A stretch of DNA of 64,000 nt from Streptomyces uncialis. GTDB lineage: Bacteria; Actinomycetota; Actinomycetes; Streptomycetales; Streptomycetaceae. Positions 52,929 through 61,028 of the stretch are shown piece by piece (the first letter of the stretch is position 1; each line of letters opens with the position of its first letter). A program made the translations under genes and the position numbers. The stretch is taken from NCBI RefSeq assembly GCF_001905345.1, contig NZ_LFBV01000011.1, positions 1 to 64,000 on the forward strand, in the 5' to 3' direction. The notes under the pieces were generated by a model. It had not been told where the DNA came from and ran no database searches. It saw only the letters and a list, made by a program, of their open reading frames with translations.

Positions 52929-54035
52929 ATGCACCCACGGCTCGACCCCCGAACGCTGGCGCGGCTCCGGGAGCCGCGCCCCTACCCCGCGCTGTCCCTG
53001 CTGATGCCCACGCACCGGCGCGAACCCCACCACGCCCAGGACCACGTACGTCTGCGCAACCTCGTCGCGGAGGCGAAGAACCGGTTGCGGGCCGACCCCG
53101 CGGCGACCCGCGCCCGCTCCGCGGACATCGCCGACCAGCTGGACCAGGCCGTCGCCGCGACCGACCTGGCCCTCGCGGAGGACGGCCTCGCCGTGTTCGC
53201 CGCGCCGGGCGAGCACCAGGTCTGGTACCTGAACCGCGCGGTCCCCGAACGCGTCGTGCTGTCGGACACGTTCCTGACCCGGAACCTGGTCGCCGCGGAC
53301 CTCGCCGACCGCCCGTACTGGGTCCTCGCGGTCTCCGCCGACCACATCTCGCTGTGGGACGGCCGCGCCGAGCGGGTCAGCGAGGTCCGCACCGGCCCGT
53401 TCCCGCTGGTCAGAAGTCTCGCGGACCCCGACGCGGAGCGTCAGGAACGCGTCGGGGACCTGCCCAGCACCTTCCGCGACGAGGCGACCCGGGCGTTTCT
53501 GCGCCGGGCGGACGAGGCCATGGCCGCCGTGCTCGCGGACCGCCCCCGCCCGTTGTACGCGGCCGGGGAGGCGGCGGCGCTGACCACCCTCGCGGAGGTC
53601 GGCGGCGCGTCGGACGGCGGTGCGGGTGAGATGTTCCGGGTGCCGCACGGGGGCCTGGCGCAGGGGCCGCCCGAGCTGGTGTGGCAGGCGGTGCTGCCGT
53701 TCCACTCCGCGCGGCAGGAGGCGGAGAACGGCGCGGTGCTGCGGGACCTCGACCGGGCGCGGGGCCGCCGGGAGTTCGCCGCCGGGGCCGACGAGGTGTG
53801 GCGCAACGCGACCGAGGGCCGGGTGGACCTGCTGGCCGTGGAGGAGAACTACCGGGTGACGGTACGCGACGACGGCCACCATCTGATGCCCGCGAGGCAT
53901 GACGATCTCGACTCCCGCGAGGACCTGGTGGACGAGATCGTCGAGCGTTGCCTGACGACGGGCGCCACCGTACGTTTCCTGCCGGACGGCACCCTCGCGG
54001 ACCTGGGCCGGATCGCGGGCGTACTGCGCTACTGA
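52929..54035 (+). CDS. baeRF3-domain protein (release-factor-like fold)
   Basis: A 368-aa soluble protein that looks like the bacterial archaeo-eukaryotic release factor family 3: N-terminal LSLLMPTHRREPHHAQDHVRLRNLV (in part), DGLAVFAAPGEHQVWYL, and a C-terminal eL30-like domain RVDLLAVEENYRV, VDEIVERCLTTGATVRFLPDG (in part). Members may act on stalled ribosomes or in stress, without proven activity. ATG 52929 follows GAAGGCGG and lies right after the repeat array. Convergent with the VOC gene. Confidence 0.72.
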   Translation: MHPRLDPRTLARLREPRPYPALSLLMPTHRREPHHAQDHVRLRNLVAEAKNRLRADPAATRARSADIADQLDQAVAATDLALAEDGLAVFAAPGEHQVWYLNRAVPERVVLSDTFLTRNLVAADLADRPYWVLAVSADHISLWDGRAERVSEVRTGPFPLVRSLADPDAERQERVGDLPSTFRDEATRAFLRRADEAMAAVLADRPRPLYAAGEAAALTTLAEVGGASDGGAGEMFRVPHGGLAQGPPELVWQAVLPFHSARQEAENGAVLRDLDRARGRREFAAGADEVWRNATEGRVDLLAVEENYRVTVRDDGHHLMPARHDDLDSREDLVDEIVERCLTTGATVRFLPDGTLADLGRIAGVLRY

Positions 54036-54070
54036 CAGCCGCCGACCCCCGCGGCCGGTCCCGGCCGGGG

Positions 54071-54553
54071 CTACTCCCCCGCGTACGCGGCGCGCAGCGC
54101 GCCGATGTCGGGCTTCGTCATCGCGAACAGGGCGCGGGTCGTCCGGGCCGCCTTCTCATGGTCGGGGTCGGCGAGCAGTCCGGGCAGTTCCGTGGGGACG
54201 ACCTGCCATGACACCCCGAACCTGTCCTTGAGCCAGCCGCACTGCCCGGGCCGGCCGCCGTCCTGGGTGAGCCGGTCCCAGTAGTAGTCGACCTCGTCCT
54301 GGTCGGCGCAGTGGATCTGGAACGAGACCGATTCGTTGAACGTGAACTCCGGTCCGCCGTTGAGCGCGAGGAAGTGCTGGCCGTTGAGGGTGAAGTCGAC
54401 GGTGATGGCGGTCCCGGCGGGGCCGGGGCCCGCCTCGGTGTACCGGGTGACCCGGCCGGGCTCGGAGTTCTTGAACACGGACAGATAGTGGTCCGCGGCC
54501 TCCTCGGCCCGGCCGTCGAACCACAGACAGGTGGTGAATGCCTCGCTGGTCAT
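54071..54553 (-). CDS. VOC-superfamily (PhnB/3-demethylubiquinone-type) protein
   Basis: A 160-aa protein: TTCLWFDGRAEEAADHYLSVF opens the glyoxalase-type fold, followed by FTLNGQHFLALNGGPEF, SFQIHCADQDEVDYYWDRL (in part) and WLKDRFGVSWQVVP. This is the PhnB-like VOC family (3-demethylubiquinone-9 3-methyltransferase annotation), enzyme function uncertain. ATG 54553 follows GGGAGGCG. Confidence 0.88.
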   Translation of the reverse strand: MTSEAFTTCLWFDGRAEEAADHYLSVFKNSEPGRVTRYTEAGPGPAGTAITVDFTLNGQHFLALNGGPEFTFNESVSFQIHCADQDEVDYYWDRLTQDGGRPGQCGWLKDRFGVSWQVVPTELPGLLADPDHEKAARTTRALFAMTKPDIGALRAAYAGE

Positions 54554-54600
54554 CGGTGACGCCTCCCGCGTACGCGATCGGTTACGGCATGCTCTCTCCG

Positions 54601-55395
54601 TTACGACCGATGGTCCGCCGAAAACTCGTCGGCCGCGCGTCCAGGTGCCACCTGGGCGCGGGTGCGGGGCCGGGTGGCGACCACCAGACGGCAGCGCGGT
54701 CCGCCGTCCGGCCGCCGGCCCAGCTCCGGCAGCGCGTACAGGTCGGTGGTGAAGCCCGCGCGGGTCAGCTCGGCGCGGACGGCGGACAGCGGGAAGGTGC
54801 GGTAGTACATCACGAACGGCGGACGCCACAGGGCGTTGCGGAGCCGCATCACCGCGTCGAACCCGGCCGTCGCCCAGTACCCCCGCGAGCCGGGTGCGGG
54901 CGGCGCGACCACCGGGAAGGCGAACCGGCCGCCGGGGGCCAGGGCCCGGTGCACCCCGGCGAAGAGGGCGGGCCGCTGCCGGGGCAGGAAGTGGCCGAAC
55001 GCCCCGAAGCTGACGACCAGGTCGAGGCTCCCGGCGAAGGGCAGGGCCAGCGCGTCGGCCCGGACCAGGTGCTCCGCCGGACGGCCGGGGCGGACCGGTG
55101 GGGCCGGGCGGGCGGCCGTCAGCATCCCGGCGCTGAGGTCGGCCCCGACGATCCGGTCCCGGCACACCCGCCGCAGCACCCGGGTACCGGCACCCGTGCC
55201 GCAGCACAGGTCCAGCCCGCGGCCGAAGGGGCCGAGTCCTTCCAGCACACGCGCGGTGGCGTCGAGGATGGCGTCCGGGGTGCGGAAGGGCGTGCGGTCG
55301 AAGGTGGGGGCGAGCAGGTCGTAGCCGTGCTCGACGGAGGACAGCGCCTGCACGGTGAGTTCGCGGAACGTGGGTCCGCCGGGGCCGAACATCAC
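54601..55395 (-). CDS. Class I SAM-dependent methyltransferase
   Basis: A 264-aa methyltransferase. Motif I GLDLCCGTGAGTRVL, motif II around ADALALPFAG, motif III HRALAPGGRFAFPV. The N-terminus SSVEHGYDLLAPTFDRTPFR is typical of UbiE-like enzymes. Substrate unknown. Starts at GTG 55395 or ATG 55392. It lies 34 nt after the alpha-hydroxy-acid oxidase gene on the same strand, so the two may be co-transcribed. Confidence 0.9.
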   Translation of the reverse strand: MMFGPGGPTFRELTVQALSSVEHGYDLLAPTFDRTPFRTPDAILDATARVLEGLGPFGRGLDLCCGTGAGTRVLRRVCRDRIVGADLSAGMLTAARPAPPVRPGRPAEHLVRADALALPFAGSLDLVVSFGAFGHFLPRQRPALFAGVHRALAPGGRFAFPVVAPPAPGSRGYWATAGFDAVMRLRNALWRPPFVMYYRTFPLSAVRAELTRAGFTTDLYALPELGRRPDGGPRCRLVVATRPRTRAQVAPGRAADEFSADHRS

Positions 55396-55429
55396 GGCCG
55401 TCCCGGGCCGTGCGGGCCGCCGGGGGCGG

Positions 55430-56602
55430 TCATCGGTCGCCCTCGCGCCGCAGGTCGGCCGCGGTGAACGTGGCGGGGGTGGCGTGCCCGGACAGGGCGA
55501 GGGTCAGATCGAGTTCGGCGAGCAGACAGCGGATCACATGGTCGACGCCCGCCTGGCCGTCGAGGGCGAGCCCGTAGGCGTAGGGCCGCCCGATCAGCAC
55601 GGCGCGGGCGCCGAGCGCGAGGACCTTGGCGATGTCGGCGCCGGAACGGACACCGCTGTCGAACAGGATGTCGAGCCGGTCGCCGACGGCGTCGACCACG
55701 GCGGGCAGCGCGTCGGCGGCGCCGATGGCGCCCGCGACCTGGCGTCCGCCGTGGTTGGAGACGACGACACCGTCCATCCCGGCGTCGGCGGCGGCCCGGG
55801 CGTCGTCCGGGTGCAGCACCCCCTTGAGGACGATCGGACCGTCCCAGTTCTCCCGGAGGAACGCGAGATCCGGCCAGGTGTTCGAGGGATCGGAGAAGAG
55901 GCCGATGAAGTGCATGACGGCGGCGTCCGGGTCCTCGTGCACGGGCCGGGCGAGTCCCGCCTGGAACGCGGGGTCGGTGAAGTAGTTGGCGGTGCCCACC
56001 CCGCGCAGGAACGGCAGATACGCCTGGTCGAGGTCCCGGGGCCGCCACGCGAGCAGCGGGGTGTCGAGGGTGACGAACAGGACGGTGAACCCGGTGTCCC
56101 GGGCCCGGGTCAGGAAGCTGCGGGTGACCTCGCGGTCCTTGGACCAGTAGAGCTGGAACCAGCGTTCGGCGTCACCCAGGGCCTCGGCGACCTGCTCGAT
56201 GGGGGTGCTGGCGGCGCTGGAGTGGATGTAGGGCACCCCGCGGGCGGCGGCGGCCCGGGCGGCGGCGCCCTCGGCTTCGGGGTGCAGGATCGACAGCACA
56301 CCGATCGGGGCGAGCGCCACGGGCGCGGGCAGGGTGCGGCCCAGCACGTGCACGGACAGGTCGCGCGCATGGACGTCCCGCAGCACACGGGGCACGATCC
56401 GCAGCCGGTCGAGTGCCGCACGGTTGGCGCGGTCGGTGCTGCCGTCGCCCGCGCCGCCCGCCACATAGCCGACCGGTCCGGAACCGAGCCGCTGTTCGGT
56501 GAGTTCCGCGAGGCGGGTCAGATCGGTGGGCAGTCTGGGCACCGCCCCGGTCATACCGTTCAGATAGATCTCGTACTGGAAGTCGGCCGCATGTCCGCTC
56601 AT
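55430..56602 (-). CDS. FMN-dependent alpha-hydroxy-acid oxidizing protein (lactate monooxygenase-like)
   Basis: A 390-aa TIM-barrel flavoenzyme oxidising L-lactate or another L-alpha-hydroxy acid. Family features: GYVAGGAGDGSTDRANRAAL at the N-terminus, APIGVLSILHPEAEGAAARA, FQLYWSKDREVT, KGVLHPDDARAAADAGMDGVVVSNHGGRQ (in part: NHGGRQ holds the catalytic His-Arg) and GVRSGADIAKVLALGA. Cytosolic. ATG 56602 has a weak GACGGG upstream. Divergent from the second repeat array and the FUSC gene. It probably forms an operon with the methyltransferase. Confidence 0.9.
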   Translation of the reverse strand: MSGHAADFQYEIYLNGMTGAVPRLPTDLTRLAELTEQRLGSGPVGYVAGGAGDGSTDRANRAALDRLRIVPRVLRDVHARDLSVHVLGRTLPAPVALAPIGVLSILHPEAEGAAARAAAARGVPYIHSSAASTPIEQVAEALGDAERWFQLYWSKDREVTRSFLTRARDTGFTVLFVTLDTPLLAWRPRDLDQAYLPFLRGVGTANYFTDPAFQAGLARPVHEDPDAAVMHFIGLFSDPSNTWPDLAFLRENWDGPIVLKGVLHPDDARAAADAGMDGVVVSNHGGRQVAGAIGAADALPAVVDAVGDRLDILFDSGVRSGADIAKVLALGARAVLIGRPYAYGLALDGQAGVDHVIRCLLAELDLTLALSGHATPATFTAADLRREGDR

Positions 56603-56729
56603 CGTCGTGCCCGTCTCTCGTCGGTGCGCTCGCCGCGTACGCCGGAGGTTACTGACGACGGCCACGGACCGCGGGGGAACGCCCGGGACAACCCGCCCCA
56701 CACCGAGCTCCCCCGAAGCCGCCCGAACA

Positions 56730-57110
56730 ACCACCGACGGAAAGCCGACCACCCACCGCCACCACGACGGGGTGCCCCGATAGGGGCGCGGGGAACTGCG
56801 CGAAGACCGGCGACGGTCAGCCGATCGCCCCCGGCCACCACAGCGGGGTGCCCCAAAGGGGCGCGAGGAACTGCGCAAACGACCACCGACGGAAAGCCGA
56901 CCCCGCACCGCCACCACGACGGGGCGCCCCGATAGGGGCGCGGGGAACTGCGCGAAGACCGGCGACGGTCAGCCGACCCCGCACGGCCACCACAGCGGGG
57001 CGCCCCGAAAGGGGCGCGGGGAACTGCGCGAAAGACCGCCAACAGTGGGCGAACCACCCACCGTTCCCCACAGCGGGTGTCCCCGAAGGGGCAGCGAACC
57101 TCCGGGACGG
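56730..57110. repeat. Array of 76-bp hairpin repeats (cluster 2)
   Basis: Four copies of the GCCCC-(3-4 nt)-GGGG hairpin followed by GCGCGGGGAACTGCGC, with the GCCCC blocks at 56774, 56850, 56926 and 57002: exactly 76-bp spacing. Flanking sequence alternates in two flavours (CCACCGACGGAAAGCCGACC and CCGGCGACGGTCAGCCGA), so the higher-order unit is 152 bp. A fifth, degenerate copy is near 57077. Non-coding. Confidence 0.9.
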
Positions 57111-57183
57111 AAGACGACGGCGAGCCGGACACCCACCGCCCTCGCGCCCCCGCGTACCCGCGGTCCGCCGAAACCGGCCGCAG

Positions 57184-57227
57184 GTCGTACGGAGCGTCAC
57201 CGTCCCCCCGGCACCGCTCCGTACGAC
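57184..57227. promoter_or_regulatory. 13-bp perfect inverted repeat upstream of FUSC gene
   Basis: GTCGTACGGAGCG (57184-57196) and CGCTCCGTACGAC (57215-57227), spacer 18 nt, ending 43 nt before the start codon. A wide dyad suits an operator for a dimer or tetramer. A hairpin in the leader is the alternative. Confidence 0.55.
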
Positions 57228-57270
57228 AGTGGACCCGGTATCGGTTCCGTGAGGCGGGCGGTGGCTGACG

Positions 57271-58539
57271 ATGAGCGAGGAGAACCGTGCGTCGCCGGAA
57301 GCGGCGGCCGGACGGACTGCGCACGCGCCCCGGGCGGCCGGCGTCGTCCGGCGCTGGCGCGACCCCGTGGTGGTGCAGATCCTGCGGTCCACGGCGGCGG
57401 CCACCATCTCGTACGCCGTCGCGCTCCAGCTCAGCGATGTCGAGGCGCCGCTGACCGCGCCGCTGACCGCGCTCCTGGTGGTGCAGGTGACGCTCTACGC
57501 CACGATCACCACCGGCGTCCGCCGGGTGAACTCGGTGGTCATCGGCGTACTGATCGCCGTCGGCTTCAGCTCGCTGGTGGGACTGAGCTGGTGGAGCCTC
57601 GCCCTGATCATCCTGGCGTCGCTGACGGTGGGCCAGTTCGTCCGGGTGGGCGAGTTCGTGCCCGAGGTGGCGATCAGCGCGATGCTCGTGCTCGGGGTGA
57701 CCCAGGTGGGCGCGTCCGCCTGGGACCGGGTGCTGGAGACGCTGATCGGGGCGGTGGTCGGCCTGTCGTTCAACTTCCTGCTGGCGCCGCCCGTGTGGGT
57801 GGACACCGCCGGGGAGTCCATCGAGAACCTGGCGCGCCGGATGCGGCGGCTGCTGCTGCGGGGCGGTGAACAGCTCATCACCCCGACCGCGCCCGAGCAG
57901 GCCGAGCAGCGGCTCTTCGAGGCACGGCAGCTGGACGACGACGTGGCGGACGTGGACGCGGCGCTGCGGCAGGCGGAGGACAGCCTGCGGCTCAACCCCC
58001 GGGTCCGTGAGGGCCTGCTGAACCGGGTGGTGCTGCGGACCGGTCTCGACACCCTGGAGATCTGTGTGGTCGTCGTCCGGGTCCTCTCCCGGACGTTCAC
58101 CGATCTGAGCAGGGAACGTCCGCACGAGCCGCTGCTGCCGCGCGGGACGGGCGCGGCGCTCCAGGAGACGCTGGACCATATCGCCGACGCCGTCGTCAGT
58201 TTCGCGGTCCTGGTGACCACTCAGGTCAGCACCAACGCGGACGCCGCCGAGGCACGGCTGGCGGAGGAGCTGAGCGCCGCGGTCGCGAGCCGGGACCGGG
58301 CGGCGCGGCTCCTGCTGGACGACGTACGGGAGGACCCGCGCGGCTGGCAGCTCCACGGGGCGCTGCTGACCGAGGTGGACCGGCTGCTGGACGAGCTGGA
58401 CATGGAGCACCGCAGCAGGCGGCTGATGGAGGAACTGGACCGCAGCGCGCGTGAGCAGCGGCAGCGGTTCTCCTGGCTGGGACGGCTGAGGTCCCTGTTC
58501 CCGGGCGGGGGCGGGAGCCGGGGCAGCGAGCGGGGTTGA
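57271..58539 (+). CDS. FUSC-family membrane transporter
   Basis: A 422-aa protein resembling aromatic-acid exporters of the FUSC type. About six membrane helices in the first 175 residues (ILRSTAAATISYAVALQL, LTALLVVQVTLYATITTG, VVIGVLIAVGFSSLVGL, WWSLALIILASLTVGQFV, VAISAMLVLGVTQVGA, ETLIGAVVGLSFNFLLA), then a long cytosolic helical region rich in Arg/Glu, including ARRMRRLLLRGGEQL. Substrate unknown. ATG 57271 has only a weak ribosome site. A 13-bp inverted repeat lies 44 nt upstream, probably the operator. Confidence 0.82.
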   Translation: MSEENRASPEAAAGRTAHAPRAAGVVRRWRDPVVVQILRSTAAATISYAVALQLSDVEAPLTAPLTALLVVQVTLYATITTGVRRVNSVVIGVLIAVGFSSLVGLSWWSLALIILASLTVGQFVRVGEFVPEVAISAMLVLGVTQVGASAWDRVLETLIGAVVGLSFNFLLAPPVWVDTAGESIENLARRMRRLLLRGGEQLITPTAPEQAEQRLFEARQLDDDVADVDAALRQAEDSLRLNPRVREGLLNRVVLRTGLDTLEICVVVVRVLSRTFTDLSRERPHEPLLPRGTGAALQETLDHIADAVVSFAVLVTTQVSTNADAAEARLAEELSAAVASRDRAARLLLDDVREDPRGWQLHGALLTEVDRLLDELDMEHRSRRLMEELDRSAREQRQRFSWLGRLRSLFPGGGGSRGSERG

Positions 58540-58670
58540 GGGGGGCGGCGCTGAGGCAAAAGGGCCGAGGCGGCGCTCGGCAGGCCGTGGCAGGCGCTTG
58601 GCGGAGCCAGGCGGGAGGGGCCCGGCGGCTCAGGTACGGCGCCGACACGGGGCCGACGATCACGGGTCCG

Positions 58671-58696
58671 GTAGGTTCCGTCCATCATCTGATGAT
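58671..58696 (+). promoter_or_regulatory. Promoter with palindrome at the expected transcription start
   Basis: TAGGTT (58671-58676) followed by the perfect palindrome ATCATC-t-GATGAT (58684-58696) around +1. GntR-type and similar repressors bind such sites. Confidence 0.4.
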
Positions 58697-58760
58697 CCGT
58701 TCGACCCCCTGTCGGAAGCCGTGCCGGAGGGCCGGGCGGACGAGGAGAGAGGCGGTCCGC

Positions 58761-59915
58761 GTGCCGGAACCGGAGCGGGAACCCGAGGGGCCACAGCTGA
58801 TCGACGGGCGTTCGGGGCGGACGTATCCGCTGGACGCCCTGCGCTGGCGCGGGGACGACGGCGGTCCGCTGACCGTGTCGCCGCTGCCCGGCCTCGCGCC
58901 GGGGGACATCGACGGCTCGGTCCGTTCCCTGTGGCGCTACCGCGCCGCGCTGCCGCTGCCCGGCGGCCGTCCCCCGGTGAGCCTCGGGGAAGGGATGACG
59001 CCGCTGGTGGAGGGCGAGTGGGCGGGGGCCCGGGTCCGTTTCAAGCTGGAGTGGTTCAACCCGACGGGGAGCTTCAAGGACCGGGGCAGCAGTGTGATGG
59101 TCTCGGCGCTGGCCGCCCGGGGCGTACGGGAGGTCGTGGAGGACAGTTCCGGCAACGGCGGTTCGTCGGTCGCCGCCTACTGCGCGGCGGCCGGGATCGG
59201 CGCCACGGTCCTCGTCCCGGAGGGGACCTCGCCCGCCAAGGTGCTCCAGACGCGGGCGTACGGGGCGCGGATCACCCCGGTGCCGGGCGGCCGGGAGGCC
59301 ACCGCGGCGGAGGCTCTGCGGCGCGCCGGGGAGGTGATGTACGCGGGGCACAACTGGCATCCGTACTTCCTCCAGGGGACGAAGACCCTCGCGTACGAGC
59401 TGTGGGAGGACCTCGGGTTCCGTGCCCCGGACGCGGTGGTGACCGTGGCGGGCGCGGGCAGCACGGTCCTCGGCTGCGATCTGGGGTTCTCGGAGCTGCT
59501 CGCCGCGGGGCGGATCGCGCGCCTTCCCCGGCTGCTGGTCGCCCAGCCCGCGGCGTGCGCCCCGCTGCACGCCGCGTTCCGGTCGGAGCCCGTACCGGAG
59601 TTCGGCCCGACGATCGCGGAGGGCACCGCGATCCGTGCACCGGTACGGCTGCCCGAGGTGGTGGCCGCGGTCCGCCGCTCCGGCGGGGACATGGCCGCGA
59701 TCCCCGAGCGGGACATCGCGTCGGCGGTCCGCGCTCTCGCGAGCCGGGGGCTGTACGTGGAGCCGACCAGCGCGACGGCCGCCGCCGCGATCGACGTGTT
59801 CCGTGCCCGGGGCGCGATCCGGGACGGTGAGACGACGGTCGTGGTGCTGACCGGTTCGGGCCTCAAGGCGACGGGTGTCCTCGCCGGGCTGTTCCCGGCG
59901 GACACCGCGACCTGA
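58761..59915 (+). CDS. Threonine-synthase-like PLP-dependent enzyme
   Basis: A 384-aa fold-type II PLP enzyme. The Schiff-base lysine is in NPTGSFKDRGSS; PLP contacts follow in EDSSGNGGSSVAAYCAAAG and a Gly-rich SGLKATGVLAG near the end. The sequence matches threonine synthase and related beta-replacing enzymes, but no thrB or hom is adjacent, so threonine synthesis is not certain. GTG 58761 follows GAGGCGG; an in-frame ATG 58692 lies inside the palindrome and is less likely. Confidence 0.83.
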   Translation: MPEPEREPEGPQLIDGRSGRTYPLDALRWRGDDGGPLTVSPLPGLAPGDIDGSVRSLWRYRAALPLPGGRPPVSLGEGMTPLVEGEWAGARVRFKLEWFNPTGSFKDRGSSVMVSALAARGVREVVEDSSGNGGSSVAAYCAAAGIGATVLVPEGTSPAKVLQTRAYGARITPVPGGREATAAEALRRAGEVMYAGHNWHPYFLQGTKTLAYELWEDLGFRAPDAVVTVAGAGSTVLGCDLGFSELLAAGRIARLPRLLVAQPAACAPLHAAFRSEPVPEFGPTIAEGTAIRAPVRLPEVVAAVRRSGGDMAAIPERDIASAVRALASRGLYVEPTSATAAAAIDVFRARGAIRDGETTVVVLTGSGLKATGVLAGLFPADTAT

Positions 59916-60117
59916 CCACCGCCGCCGGCGTCCCCGGGCGGTGACCGAGGACGCGGAACACCCCGGAGGGAACGGCGGTTGTCAGCCATCGGCGGCCGGG
60001 GCCGGGACACTCCGGCCAAGTACCCACCGACCGGTCGCCGTACGCCGGGCGCCCCGGTGCGCGTCCGGCGGGGGCGGTGCTACCGTCTCGGTCACTTTCG
60101 GTGCGGAGGAGCGGCAC

Positions 60118-60321
60118 ATGGCCAAGGTAACCGTCGGACTGGACGCGGAACTCGTGGTGGAGGTCATGGTGCTGTCCGGCGCCGGCTCACCGCAGGACGC
60201 GGTGGAGCTCGTCGTCCGGGACTACATCGCCCGTGGCCACCGTACCGAGGAACGGACGGAGAGCGGGGGCGGGTCCGCACGGATCTCCGCACCGCAGCCG
60301 CTCGAACCGCCGCAGGGCTGA
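60118..60321 (+). CDS. Ribbon-helix-helix antitoxin-like protein (VapB/DUF2191 type)
   Basis: A 67-aa protein. AKVTVGLDAELVVEVMVLSG then SPQDAVELVVRDYIARGHRTEERT fits a VapB-type ribbon-helix-helix antitoxin domain. The C-terminal 20 residues are Ser/Pro-rich rather than a toxin-binding tail, and no PIN-domain toxin follows; a terminator lies 78 nt downstream. It may be an orphan antitoxin or DNA-binding protein. ATG 60118 follows GGAGGAGCGG. Confidence 0.78.
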   Translation: MAKVTVGLDAELVVEVMVLSGAGSPQDAVELVVRDYIARGHRTEERTESGGGSARISAPQPLEPPQG

Positions 60322-60398
60322 TCCGGCGCGGGCGCCTCGCGGCCCGGCCGCCCGCCTCGCCGACCGGGGCCCGCCCCCGGCGGCCTCACCGCTCCTCC

Positions 60399-60430
60399 CG
60401 GCCCCTGTCATATGCCCGTGACAGGGGCCG
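60399..60430 (+). terminator. Terminator after the RHH gene
   Basis: Perfect 12-bp stem CGGCCCCTGTCA / TGACAGGGGCCG with loop TATGCCCG. Confidence 0.75.
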
Positions 60431-61028
60431 TCGGCTGTTCCCGGCCACCCGCCGTCCGGTGGGTCCCCGCCAGGCATTCGCCCGGCGCCAGTGATTCCAC
60501 GGCCTTCCCCCTTCTTCCGGAACAGGACTTCCCGGGAAAGAACTCCATTCGACGTTTTGATTGTTCTGCCTTTTGGCATCGCACAGAACCGATGGACTTC
60601 CCTCTCATACACAGAGCGCCGGATGTGAACACAGGGGCGTTCCGGCACGTATCGCCGTATGGCCGCCGTACCCCGCGAGAGGCGCCGATTCACCACGTGC
60701 ACCGCATACTTCCGCGCAGCTCCCAGGCGCGCGGCGGGCCGCTGCCGAATGCATCGACGAGTACCAACAGGTAACTTGCCGCATCGGATGAGAGCGCGTC
60801 TGGCGGTTCACATGACAGCGCAGGTGACTATCCACTCAACAACCCTTTACGAAAACCTTGTTACACGTGAGTTGACTGTGTCAGGGTATGCAGCGTTCCA
60901 GCACGGACCATGGCCGGTCGCCCAGAAGACGTGTTCGCCATCGGTGGTCGAGGACGTCCCCGCGTCCTTTACCTCCCCCGGCCAGAACTCCCCGCGTGCC
61001 CCAGTGCGCTCTGGAAGGAAATCCCTCT
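60431..61028 (+). other. AT-richer leader region of the ricin-domain gene
   Basis: About 600 nt with no supportable gene, although several short frames exist. Base composition from 60500 to 60900 is clearly less GC-rich than the surrounding chromosome. TTGTTA and TTGACT lie at 60860-60885. This is a likely long promoter/leader region of the downstream gene. Confidence 0.4.

Noticed and set aside
52454..53629. Long plus-strand frames running through the repeat array into the baeRF3 gene
   Set aside because: The repeat units translate to Gly/Arg/Thr repeats in every frame; the baeRF3 gene starts at ATG 52929 with its own ribosome site.
52406..57110. CRISPR array
   Set aside because: The ~76-bp units have similar, not unique, spacers, carry their own hairpins and lack cas genes.
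56817..58410. Long minus-strand frames across repeat cluster 2 and FUSC
   Set aside because: They combine repeat translation with the FUSC shadow; no motif.
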